A stretch of 23,196 bases of DNA, taken from contig CAJOQO010000007.1 of the NCBI GenBank assembly GCA_905236545.1, positions 1 through 23,196 of the forward strand. Reading direction: 5' to 3'. Below are positions 6,888-14,477 of this stretch, piece by piece. The stretch's first letter is position 1. Each line of letters begins with the position of its first letter. The notes below the pieces were generated by a model. The model did not search any database. It saw only the letters and a program-made list of their open reading frames with translations, and was not told where the DNA came from. This DNA is from an uncultured Lachnospiraceae bacterium (GTDB taxonomy: Bacteria > Bacillota > Clostridia > Lachnospirales > Lachnospiraceae). Both the position numbers and the translations under genes were made by a program.

Positions 6888-8492
6888 ATGCCGAACTGGT
6901 TAAATGACGCCGTTTTTTATGAGATCTATCCTCAGTCATTCTGCGATTCCAACGCGGACGGAATCGGTGATTTCCAGGGAATCATCTCCAGGCTGGATTA
7001 TATCCGCGATCTTGGCTTCAATGCCCTGTGGATCAATCCATGTTTTGATTCCCCTTTCAGGGATGCCGGATACGATGTGCGTGATTATAAAAAGACAGCT
7101 GCCCGCTACGGCACCAATGAAGATCTGGTACGTCTGTTTGAGGAGGCCCACAGCAGAGGGATTCACGTCCTTCTGGATCTGGTTCCCGGACATACCTCCG
7201 AGGAGCATGAATGGTTCAGGAAGAGCTGTTCTTTAGAGAAAAATGAGTTTTCCGACCGGTATATCTGGACCGATTTCTGCTTCCGGGGCGCAGGAAATTT
7301 CGGCTATCCGTATATCGGCGGGGAAGCCGAGAGACCGGGAACCTATCTTCTGAATTTCTTCAAATGCCAGCCTGCCCTGAACTATGGCTGGCTGGATGCG
7401 GATGAGAGCTGGAAATGCGCATCTGACGGCGATGCGGCCCGCTCTACGGTGGAAGCGGTCAAGGACGTGATGCGCTTCTGGATGGACAGGGGCTGCGACG
7501 GCTTCCGTGTGGATATGGCGGCCTCCCTGGTAAAAGGGGATGATGAAAAGAAGACAGGCACGAGCCGGATCTGGAAAGAGATCCGGGCCATGCTGGACAG
7601 GGATTATCCGGAATGTGCCCTGGTTTCGGAATGGAGTCACCCCGAGCTTTCCCTGAAGGCCGGCTTTCACGCGGATTTTCTGCTGAATGAAGCCGATTCT
7701 CCTTACTCGACACTTGTCCGGGACTATCAGAATCATGCGGGAAGCCTCGTTTATTCCGACCCCTTCTTTACCGGCGAGGATCCGGACTGTGACATGAAGT
7801 ATGAGGATCACAGCTTCTTCCGCATGGATGCGGGCGGTGACATCACCCGCTTTATGGACGGATACCTGAAGCTGTATGAGGAGACGAAGGATCTCGGGTA
7901 CATCAGCCTTATCACCTGCAACCACGACACGGTCCGCCCTTCCTTTGGCCTGACGCCGGAGGAACTGAAGCTGTTTTACGCGTTCCTGTTTACGATGCCC
8001 GGCGTTCCGTTCCTCTATTATGGGGATGAGATCGGGCAGCGCTACCTGAGCCTCAGGACCCTGGAGGGCGGATACTTCCGAACCGGAAGCCGTTCTCCCA
8101 TGCAGTGGAGCCGTGATAAGAACCTTGGATTCTCGGACGCTGATGAGAAGGATCTTTATCTGCCGGTTGACCCGGCCGGGGATGCGCCTGTCGTCAGCGA
8201 GATGCTGGAGGATCCCTCCTCGCTGCTTCATATGGTCAGATCGATCCTCTCCCTGCGCCATAAGGATCCTGATCTGCAGGCAGTGCCGAACCTGAAGATT
8301 CTGTATATGGAAAAAGGATCCCTCCCCTTTGTTTATCAGAGAGGAGAGAGGATCTGCGCGGTGAATCCATCTTCGGAATGCGTGTCCGCGGCAGTTGACG
8401 TACCGGACAGGCAGGCTTTATGGCAGATTGGTTCCGGAACGCTGGCAGGCGGGATGGTGACGCTGCAGCCGCAGTCATTCATTGTTTTTTGA
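6888..8492 (+). CDS. GH13 alpha-amylase family enzyme (alpha-glucosidase / trehalose synthase-like)
   Basis: GH13 enzymes hydrolyse or transfer alpha-glucosidic linkages. The 534 residues begin without a signal peptide (MPNWLNDAVFYEIYPQSFCD), so action on imported oligosaccharides in the cytoplasm is likely. Seen: region I DLVPGHTS (97-104, with Gly in place of the usual Asn before His), the nucleophile in GFRVDMA (D209), the acid/base in LVSEWS (E248), and the third carboxylate in TCNHDTVR (D347). GVPFLYYGDEIG and RSPMQWS are typical of the oligo-1,6-glucosidase / trehalose synthase branch. The start at 6888 is supported by AAAGGAG at 6874-6880; an upstream in-frame GTG at 6783 would add 35 unrelated residues across the terminator. 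No other sugar-utilisation gene is adjacent. Substrate cannot be assigned from sequence. Confidence 0.88.
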   Translation: MPNWLNDAVFYEIYPQSFCDSNADGIGDFQGIISRLDYIRDLGFNALWINPCFDSPFRDAGYDVRDYKKTAARYGTNEDLVRLFEEAHSRGIHVLLDLVPGHTSEEHEWFRKSCSLEKNEFSDRYIWTDFCFRGAGNFGYPYIGGEAERPGTYLLNFFKCQPALNYGWLDADESWKCASDGDAARSTVEAVKDVMRFWMDRGCDGFRVDMAASLVKGDDEKKTGTSRIWKEIRAMLDRDYPECALVSEWSHPELSLKAGFHADFLLNEADSPYSTLVRDYQNHAGSLVYSDPFFTGEDPDCDMKYEDHSFFRMDAGGDITRFMDGYLKLYEETKDLGYISLITCNHDTVRPSFGLTPEELKLFYAFLFTMPGVPFLYYGDEIGQRYLSLRTLEGGYFRTGSRSPMQWSRDKNLGFSDADEKDLYLPVDPAGDAPVVSEMLEDPSSLLHMVRSILSLRHKDPDLQAVPNLKILYMEKGSLPFVYQRGERICAVNPSSECVSAAVDVPDRQALWQIGSGTLAGGMVTLQPQSFIVF

Positions 8493-8605
8493 GAAAACAC
8501 GGATTCTGTCAGAGATTCATTCTGTTCCGCTTTTTACCAGTGCGTGTGCAGGGAAGCGTTTTCCTGACGGAATGGATCGACAGGGATGGGAGGACAACGG
8601 AACCT

Positions 8606-9052
8606 ATGAATGTCGGGATTCCTGTAAAAAAACTGAAAAAAGACGCAAAGCTTCCCACGGCCGGCTCCAGGCAGGCCGCCGGTTATGATCTGTACGCCTG
8701 CACCGGAGCGCAGAGAACCCTGATCGCACCCCATACCAGTGTGCTGATCGGAACAGGGATCGCCTGCGCGATTCCGGAAGGGTACTTCGGTGCCGTGTTT
8801 GCAAGAAGCGGCCTGGCCGCGAAAAAGGGCCTTCGCCCCGCAAACTGTGTAGGCGTTGTGGATTCTGATTATCGTGGCGAGATCATGGTCGCGCTTCACA
8901 ATGACACGGAAGAGGAACGCTGTGTAGAGGAGGGCGAGCGGATCGCCCAGCTGGTAGTGATGCCCTGTCTTTCCGTGTCATTTATCCAGAAGGATGAGCT
9001 GGATGAGACAGAGCGCGGGGAGGGTGGCTTCGGCCATACCGGGAGACGATGA
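8606..9052 (+). CDS. dut: Deoxyuridine 5'-triphosphate nucleotidohydrolase (dUTPase)
   Basis: dUTPase cleaves dUTP to dUMP and pyrophosphate, keeping uracil out of DNA and feeding thymidylate synthesis. All five motifs of the trimeric family are visible in 148 residues: AAGYDLYA (24-31), ARSGLA (66-71), the uridine-binding NCVGVVDSDYRGE (80-92), GERIAQLV (110-117) and the C-terminal arm RGEGGFGHTG (137-146). The ATG at 8606 is preceded by GGGAGG at 8588-8593; the open frame extends to 8420 but that extension is unrelated to the family and crosses the end of the GH13 gene. The stop overlaps the next start (ATGA at 9049-9052), so dut and queH are co-transcribed. The 113 bases between the GH13 gene and dut hold only a weak imperfect hairpin near 8549-8566. 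Confidence 0.95.
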   Translation: MNVGIPVKKLKKDAKLPTAGSRQAAGYDLYACTGAQRTLIAPHTSVLIGTGIACAIPEGYFGAVFARSGLAAKKGLRPANCVGVVDSDYRGEIMVALHNDTEEERCVEEGERIAQLVVMPCLSVSFIQKDELDETERGEGGFGHTGRR

Positions 9053-9738
9053 ACTTCCAGAAGATGCTGGAGGAGCTCCTGGAGGAGCTTCGCGCGCAGA
9101 AGGAATCCGGTCATGCAAAGCGGCCTCCCCGCCTGCTGCTTCACAGTTGCTGCGCCCCGTGTTCCAGTTATGTCCTGGAATATCTCTCTTCCTGGTTTGA
9201 GATAACGGATCTTTTCTACAATCCCAATATTGAACCGGAAGAAGAGTACCGCCACAGGGAGGAAGAGCTTGAGCGGCTGATTGGCCGGATGAACCCCGTA
9301 TATCCGGTGACGTTTGTCAGGGGAAAATACGATCCGGAACGGTTCCATGAAGCCATCAGAGGGCTGGAGCATATCCGGGAGGGCGGAGAGCGGTGTTTCG
9401 CCTGTTACCGCCTGCGCATGGAGGAGGCTGCCGTTTATGCCGCGCAGGGCGGATATGATTATTTTACGACGACCCTTTCCATCAGTCCTCTGAAACGGGC
9501 GGATAAGATCAATGAGATCGGACTTTTCCTGGAAGAGAAATATGGAGTAAAGCACCTTCCTTCTGATTTCAAGAAGAAAGGGGGCTATCAGAGATCCATC
9601 GTTCTTTCAAAGGAATACGGGCTGTACAGGCAGGATTACTGCGGCTGTGTATATTCGAGGGCAGAGAGGATGGAACGGAAGAAAGGAGAAAGCAATGGCT
9701 CAGCTTTGGGGAGGAAGATTCACGAAGGAGACAGATGA
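9049..9738 (+). CDS. queH: Epoxyqueuosine reductase QueH
   Basis: QueH performs the last step of queuosine synthesis, reducing epoxyqueuosine in tRNA; it is an iron-sulfur enzyme unrelated to cobalamin-dependent QueG. Seen in 229 residues: the N-terminal LLLHSCCAPCSSYV (C34, C35, C38), ERCFACYRLRM (C116, C119), DYFTTTLSISP and the C-terminal YCGC (C198, C200). These cysteine sets are the conserved metal ligands and active-site cysteines of the family (formerly DUF208). The start overlaps the end of dut. The C-terminal tail after YCGCVYSRAERMER overlaps argH by 44 bases and is probably a non-conserved extension. queA, the preceding pathway step, is about 7 kb upstream. Confidence 0.93.
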   Translation: MNFQKMLEELLEELRAQKESGHAKRPPRLLLHSCCAPCSSYVLEYLSSWFEITDLFYNPNIEPEEEYRHREEELERLIGRMNPVYPVTFVRGKYDPERFHEAIRGLEHIREGGERCFACYRLRMEEAAVYAAQGGYDYFTTTLSISPLKRADKINEIGLFLEEKYGVKHLPSDFKKKGGYQRSIVLSKEYGLYRQDYCGCVYSRAERMERKKGESNGSALGRKIHEGDR

Positions 9739-11068
9739 ACTGATGAAGCAGTTCAACGATTCCCTTCCATTTGATAAAAGACTCTATGAACAGGATATCC
9801 GCGGCAGCATCGTGCACGCGGCCATGCTCGGCAGGCAGGGGATCCTTACCGGGGAGGAGACCCGGCAGATCATCGATGGTCTTGAAAGCATCCGGGCGGA
9901 CCTGGAGAGCGGGAAACTGGAGTTTTCTTCTGCGTATGAGGATATCCACAGCTTTGTGGAGGCACATCTGACAGAGCGGATCGGTGATGCGGGCAAGAAG
10001 CTTCATACCGGAAGAAGCCGCAACGATCAGGTCGCGCTGGACATGAAGCTGTATGTGCGTGACGAGATCGGTCAGGTGGATGAGCTGCTTGCGCATTTTC
10101 TCGGGACGATCCTGAAGGGAATGGAGGAGAATGTCGATACTTTCATGCCGGGATTCACTCACCTGCAGAAGGCGCAGCCGGTAACGCTGGCGCATCATTT
10201 CGGCGCATATTTTGAAATGTTCCGGAGAGACCGGGAGAGGATCTCCTCCATCGCCGGGCGGATGGATACCTGCCCGCTGGGAAGCGGCGCCCTGGCCGGA
10301 ACGACCTACCCGCTGGATCGTGCTTTTACTGCGAAGGAACTGGGATTTGACCGGCCGTGCCGCAATTCCATGGATGGCGTTTCCGACCGGGATTATCTCA
10401 TCGAGTTTCTCGGCGCATTGTCGATCTGCCAGATGCACCTGAGCAGGTTCGCGGAGGAGGTCATCCTTTGGAACAGCAATGAATACCGGTTTGTGGAGCT
10501 GGATGACGCGTTTTCCACCGGATCGAGCATCATGCCGCAGAAGAAGAATCCGGATATCGCGGAACTGGTCCGCGGTAAAACCGGCCGGGTTTATGGAGCG
10601 CTGGTCTCGATTCTGACAACCATGAAAGGTCTCCCGCTTGCGTATAACAAGGATATGCAGGAAGACAAGGAGTCTGCCTTTGACGCGATCGACACGCTCA
10701 AAGGCAATCTGAAGCTCTTTGACGGATGTATCGCGACCATGCGTTTTCACAAGGATGTCATGGCCGCTTCCGCGCGGAATGGATTTACCAACGCAACCGA
10801 CGCGGCTGACTATCTGGTCACAAAGGGCGTGCCCTTCCGCGATGCGCACGGAATCGTCGGAGCGCTGGTTCTTCACTGCATCGAGAAGGGCTGTGCCCTG
10901 GATGATCTGACCCTCGACGAATTCCGTGCCTTTTCGGACCGGTTTGACGAGGATATCCATTCCGCGATCTCTCTGCAGACCTGCGTGGAAAAGCGCCTGA
11001 CCGAGGGCGCTCCCGGAAGGGCCGCCATGGAGAAGATGCTGCGGGAAGCGAGAGAGTACCTTTCCTGA
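9695..11068 (+). CDS. argH: Argininosuccinate lyase
   Basis: ArgH splits argininosuccinate into arginine and fumarate, the last step of arginine synthesis, as a cytoplasmic homotetramer. Seen in 457 residues: the N-terminal MAQLWGGRFT, HTGRSRNDQ (104-112), FTHLQKAQP (154-162) and the superfamily signature GSSIMPQKKNPD (276-287) containing the catalytic Ser loop. The ATG at 9695 has AAAGGAG at 9682-9688, 6 bases away; the frame is open upstream to 9647 but without similarity. The first 44 bases overlap queH, so the dut-queH-argH group is a tight operon of unrelated functions. argG is not adjacent. It is convergent with metH. Confidence 0.96.
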   Translation: MAQLWGGRFTKETDELMKQFNDSLPFDKRLYEQDIRGSIVHAAMLGRQGILTGEETRQIIDGLESIRADLESGKLEFSSAYEDIHSFVEAHLTERIGDAGKKLHTGRSRNDQVALDMKLYVRDEIGQVDELLAHFLGTILKGMEENVDTFMPGFTHLQKAQPVTLAHHFGAYFEMFRRDRERISSIAGRMDTCPLGSGALAGTTYPLDRAFTAKELGFDRPCRNSMDGVSDRDYLIEFLGALSICQMHLSRFAEEVILWNSNEYRFVELDDAFSTGSSIMPQKKNPDIAELVRGKTGRVYGALVSILTTMKGLPLAYNKDMQEDKESAFDAIDTLKGNLKLFDGCIATMRFHKDVMAASARNGFTNATDAADYLVTKGVPFRDAHGIVGALVLHCIEKGCALDDLTLDEFRAFSDRFDEDIHSAISLQTCVEKRLTEGAPGRAAMEKMLREAREYLS

Positions 11069-11102
11069 GGAACCTTACAGTCATTTGCACAAAGATCATT
11101 TC

Positions 11103-11160
11103 GGGAAACGCTTCGCCACAGGTCTTATCAACCGCAAAACGGAATCAATCCGCGTTTCCC
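11103..11160. terminator. Long-loop inverted repeat between convergent argH and metH
   Basis: GGGAAACGC (11103-11111) pairs with GCGTTTCCC (11152-11160) over a 40-base loop. The right arm reaches the first base of the metH stop codon (11160-11162, - strand). No T-tract is present on either side. A role as bidirectional terminator or 3' mRNA protector is plausible but unproven. No other signal is visible in the 91-base gap. Confidence 0.4.
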
Positions 11161-13688
11161 TAAGGAATTGGCTGCAGCTGATGAGCATTGCCGTAGACGA
11201 TGCGGGCGATGTCAACAGCTGCCTTTGCGTCCTTCGCATAGTAGTCCGCGCCGATCTCCTTTGCATACTGCTCCGTGACAACCGCACCGCCTGCGATGAC
11301 CTTTACTCCGCATCCTGCGTTTTTCAGGATGCGGATGGTTTTTTCCATCGCCGGGAGCGTCGTCGTCATCAGGGCGGACAGCCCCACAAGCCTGATATCG
11401 GGCGCCTTTGCAGCGTCCAGGATCTTATCTGGCGGGACGTCCCTCCCGAGATCCAATATGGTGAAGCCGTAGTTTTCGAGCACGGTCTTCACGATGTTCT
11501 TTCCGATGTCGTGAATGTCTCCTTCCACGGTCGCAAGGATGATCTTTCCCTTTGAGATCCCCTCGCTTCCGGCGGCAATCCTGTCTTTGATCAGATCAAA
11601 TCCCGCGGATGCGGCATTTGCCGAATTGATCAGCTGCGGAAGAAACAGCAGCTGCTTCTCGTAACGCGCGCCGACCTCGTCCAGCGCCGGGATCAGGTCC
11701 TCTTCGATGATCCGCATCGCCTCTTTAGACTCCAGGAGCTTTGAGGTGAGGGCACGAACTTCTCCGGGAAGACCATGCAGAACCGCCTTCCGCAGAGGAT
11801 CGCCGCCCGCGTCTGCCGGGGCGTGCGGATTCCCTTTTCCTTCTGATCTTTCTGGGGCGGGACCCGGGACAGATACCGGAGCGGCAGCTGTCCGGCCCGC
11901 AAAGCGTTCGATATAGGCGCTGCAGGAAACATCCTGTCCGGACAGCGCGCGGAATGCTGCGACTGCGTCCATGATCTCGAGCCGGTTTGGATTGATGATC
12001 GGAAGATCCAGCCCGCAGTACATTGCCTGCGTCAGAAAGCTGACGGTCGCAAAGCTGCGCCGGGGAAGTCCGAAGGAGATGTTGCTGACGCCCAGCGTGC
12101 AGTGGACGCCGTAGGTTCTTGATACATATTCGACGGCATGCAGCGTTTCCATCGCCTGCTCCTGCTGCGCTGATACAGTGAGAGCAAGACAGTCAATGAT
12201 GACATCCCTGCGCGGGATTCCGTACGCATCCGTGTATTTCAGGATCGTTTTAACATGGTCGATACGGCCGGCGGCGTCGGCAGGCATTCCGGACCTGCCA
12301 AGGGCAAGGCCGATCACACAGGCACCGTATTTTTTGACGATCGGAAGGATCTGCCGGCATTTTTCCCCGTCCGCGCTGACAGAATTGACAATCGCGCGGC
12401 CGCAGGCTGCGCGAAGCCCTGCTTCGATCACATCCGCGTTGGAGGAATCAATCTGCAGGGGAAGATCCGTTACACTCTGAACCGCCCGGACCACATCCGT
12501 CATGAGCGCCTTTTCATCCGCGCCGGGCAGTCCGACATTGATGTCCAGGATATCGGCCCCGGCCTCTGCCTGCTCGATCGCGCAGCGCATGACATAATCC
12601 ATGTCATGCTCGCGCAGCGCCTGCTGGAGCCGTTTCTTTCCGGTGGGGTTGATACATTCTCCCACTACACGGATCTTCCCGTCGAGAGGCACAACCCGGC
12701 CTGCGGAGCATACGCCGTTTAATCTGCCACAGGGATCCTGTTTCTTCATTTCCTCCGGGCCGCTTCCGGTCGTCCCCGGCCCTGCAAAGTCCGTTCCGCC
12801 GGCTTTCATTTCTGCAAAGTCCATTCCGGTGCTTCTCATTCCGGCTGTCCCCAGGCAGCTTCTTCCCAGCGCTTCCAGGAAGGCGGGATTGGTTCCGCAG
12901 CAGCCGCCGAGAATGGAGACGCCCATCGCCGGAAAAACCATCATGCTCCTTGCAAAATGCTCCGGCGTCATGGCATAGTCACCTGTTCTGGGATCGGGGA
13001 GCCCGGCGTTTGGCTTGACGATGAGAGGCAGCTTCGTGAAAGAGCGGATCTTTTCAACGATGGGAACCAGATCCTCCGGCCCGAGGGAGCAGTTCACACC
13101 CATGGCATCCACGCCCAGAGCGTCAAGCGTGAGAGCCATCGCGCCTGGATCGGTGCCGGCAAAGGTCATTCCGGTCTTTTCAAAGGTCATTGTGACCCAG
13201 ACAGGGAGAGAAGTATTTTCCTTCGCTGCAAGAACCGCTGCGCGCACTTCATTGAGATCCGTCATGGTTTCAAAGACTACCAGGTCCGCGCCTGCCATCT
13301 CTCCGGCAGTGACGATCTCGCGGAAGCATTCATAAGCCTCGTCGAAGGAGAGTGTTCCGAGAGGCTCCATCAGTTCGCCGATCGGCCCAACATCCAGGGC
13401 GGTCCGGATATGCCTGTCCGGAAAAGAGGCGGCAGCGTCTGCAGCCGTAGCGATGTTCGCCCTGATCACCTCAGGGACAGACACATCGCATCCTGCAAGC
13501 TTGCGGCTGTTCACCCCGAATGTATTCGCGTAGATCACGTCGCTGCCGGCCTCCATGTAACGCTTATGGATCCGGCTGACCACATCCGGATGACGCATTC
13601 CGAAAAGCTCCGGCTTCTCGCCGCTCTTCAATCCGGCCTTCTGCAGCATGGTGCCCATCGCACCGTCAAGGAGAAGTATCTTATCCAT
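11160..13688 (-). CDS. metH: Cobalamin-dependent methionine synthase without C-terminal reactivation domain
   Basis: MetH moves the methyl group of 5-methyltetrahydrofolate through cobalamin to homocysteine. Domains in 842 residues: homocysteine/zinc domain (1-280; LLDGAMGTML at the start, zinc ligands C200 in GVNCS and C263/C264 in GGCCGT), folate-binding TIM barrel (about 335-600; GECINPTG), the helical cap (about 630-705) and the B12-binding Rossmann domain with DIHDIGK (724-730; H726 is the cobalt ligand). The usual AdoMet-binding reactivation domain (about 330 residues in E. coli MetH) is absent, a known arrangement in clostridia and Thermotoga, where it is a separate protein; no such gene is in this window. 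The two linkers (about 281-335 and 598-632) are long and low-complexity. Start: the ATG at 13688 has GGAAAGG upstream at good spacing; an ATG two codons earlier abuts that site. Confidence 0.93.
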   Translation of the reverse strand: MDKILLLDGAMGTMLQKAGLKSGEKPELFGMRHPDVVSRIHKRYMEAGSDVIYANTFGVNSRKLAGCDVSVPEVIRANIATAADAAASFPDRHIRTALDVGPIGELMEPLGTLSFDEAYECFREIVTAGEMAGADLVVFETMTDLNEVRAAVLAAKENTSLPVWVTMTFEKTGMTFAGTDPGAMALTLDALGVDAMGVNCSLGPEDLVPIVEKIRSFTKLPLIVKPNAGLPDPRTGDYAMTPEHFARSMMVFPAMGVSILGGCCGTNPAFLEALGRSCLGTAGMRSTGMDFAEMKAGGTDFAGPGTTGSGPEEMKKQDPCGRLNGVCSAGRVVPLDGKIRVVGECINPTGKKRLQQALREHDMDYVMRCAIEQAEAGADILDINVGLPGADEKALMTDVVRAVQSVTDLPLQIDSSNADVIEAGLRAACGRAIVNSVSADGEKCRQILPIVKKYGACVIGLALGRSGMPADAAGRIDHVKTILKYTDAYGIPRRDVIIDCLALTVSAQQEQAMETLHAVEYVSRTYGVHCTLGVSNISFGLPRRSFATVSFLTQAMYCGLDLPIINPNRLEIMDAVAAFRALSGQDVSCSAYIERFAGRTAAAPVSVPGPAPERSEGKGNPHAPADAGGDPLRKAVLHGLPGEVRALTSKLLESKEAMRIIEEDLIPALDEVGARYEKQLLFLPQLINSANAASAGFDLIKDRIAAGSEGISKGKIILATVEGDIHDIGKNIVKTVLENYGFTILDLGRDVPPDKILDAAKAPDIRLVGLSALMTTTLPAMEKTIRILKNAGCGVKVIAGGAVVTEQYAKEIGADYYAKDAKAAVDIARIVYGNAHQLQPIP
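12782..12841 (-). repeat. Degenerate 30-bp tandem duplication in the metH linker
   Basis: Two adjacent 30-base units (12782-12811 and 12812-12841) both begin CTGCAAAGTCC on the + strand and agree at about three quarters of positions. Translated, they give the paired TDFAG / MDFAE motifs of the linker between the homocysteine and folate domains. The duplication stays in frame and lies outside both folded domains. Confidence 0.6.
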
Positions 13689-13716
13689 GTTCATCCTTTC
13701 CTGTTCTTCAACAAAG

Positions 13717-13787
13717 CAGGGAATGCTTCCCTGTCCGGTATCCGCGGATCGCACGGTTGCTTCTGAAAACCGTTCCGCGAAGACCGG
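13717..13787 (-). promoter_or_regulatory. Structured metH 5' leader
   Basis: The metH leader holds two strong hairpins. The first to be transcribed has three stacked stems: ACCGG/CCGGT (13783-13787 with 13735-13739), CCGCG/CGCGG (13775-13779 with 13743-13747) and AACCGT/ACGGTT (13768-13773 with 13753-13758). The second is a 7-bp stem with a 3-base loop (CAGGGAA at 13717-13723, TTCCCTG at 13727-13733), about 30 bases before the start codon. I looked for SAM, cobalamin and T-box consensus elements and saw none. Neither hairpin has a T-tract, so translational or stability control is more likely than termination. Confidence 0.5.
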
Positions 13788-13825
13788 CTGAATCGTTACT
13801 GTTCACGGCTTCTTCCTCACAGACA

Positions 13826-13832
13826 GTATAAT
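13826..13832. promoter_or_regulatory. Possible overlapping -10 boxes between metH and the MATE remnant
   Basis: TATAAT reads on the + strand at 13827-13832 and TATACT on the - strand at 13831-13826. They lie between divergent genes, but neither has a good -35 box at 16-18 bases. This is weak evidence for a divergent promoter. Confidence 0.25.
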
Positions 13833-13915
13833 GCATCCGAAAGCAAAACGGTATATTTACACCGGGCATGAGCTATGCTACATTTTCATTTATCCTCCGG
13901 ATCCGTACATCACAG

Positions 13916-13954
13916 CCGGGGCGCATCCCGGAGCGGACCTATAGGGGCGTCCGC
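13916..13954 (+). other. Paired hairpins in the leader of the MATE remnant
   Basis: CCGGG/CCCGG (13916-13920 with 13927-13931) is followed directly by GCGGAC/GTCCGC (13933-13938 with 13949-13954, 10-base loop). About 60 bases separate them from the remnant's start codon. No named riboswitch consensus (guanidine, TPP, fluoride, M-box) was recognised. Confidence 0.35.
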
Positions 13955-14017
13955 GAAGGGGTGCCGGTCAGGAACGATAAGGTAACGTTAATGAGACAGT
14001 GCCTGCGAAGGGAAGAG

Positions 14018-14323
14018 ATGAGAAACAGAAATAACGGCAATATCAATACTCGAAGCTTCAACAGGCGGTTGTTTCAGATGGCGCTGCCGATCACGATCCA
14101 GAGCCTGATGCTGGCGCTGGTCGCGGCGGCGGACGCCCTGATGCTGGGACGCATCGGGCAGAATGAGATGACTGCGGTTTCGCTGGCGCTTCTCGGTGCG
14201 TTTGTATTCCACTGGCCGGTGCTTGTTGTTTACGCCTGTACCTGCCTCGATGAAGTGGGAAAGATCCCCTGGGTGATGATCCGGTTCAGGAAATACAGGT
14301 GGGTGCAGAACCTCACCCGGTGA
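14018..14323 (+). pseudogene. MATE-family efflux transporter with large in-frame internal deletion
   Basis: Intact MATE transporters have about 450 residues and 12 membrane helices. Here the frame encodes 101 residues. Residues 1-56 match a MATE N-terminus (RSFNRRLFQMALPITIQSLM, then ADALMLGRIGQNEMTAVSLA, covering helix 1 and the following loop). The next residues match the extreme C-terminus (FHWPVLVVYACTCLDEVGKI, then PWVMIRFRKYRWVQNLTR, the last helix and the KYRWVxNLTR tail). The roughly 350 residues between are missing and the junction, near base 14186, keeps frame. The ATG at 14018 has AAGGGA upstream. Transport function must be lost. Whether the peptide is made is unknown. Confidence 0.82.
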
Positions 14324-14378
14324 CGTCATCCGGCGGAACAAAGAAAGCCGGGAATATGCCGAAAACCATCCGGACAGC

Positions 14379-14407
14379 TTGACAGCGCCCCCGAATCGTT
14401 TTACTCT
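14379..14407 (+). promoter_or_regulatory. Promoter of asd
   Basis: A perfect TTGACA (14379-14384), a 17-base spacer and TACTCT (14402-14407). It follows the MATE remnant and leaves a leader of about 60 bases before the asd ATG. No lysine riboswitch fits in this short leader. Confidence 0.65.
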
Positions 14408-14477
14408 TTTGGGAAATCTGAAATATCACAAGGATACAGAAAAGAATACCGAACAGGAGAACAGGGAGGATCCAGTT

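Noticed and set aside
12957..13766. 269-codon + strand frame opposite metH
   Set aside because: The - strand encodes an unmistakable MetH with zinc and folate motifs; the opposite frame has none.
13689..13860. SAM or cobalamin riboswitch upstream of metH
   Set aside because: Searched by eye on the - strand for the conserved cores of both classes; neither was present.
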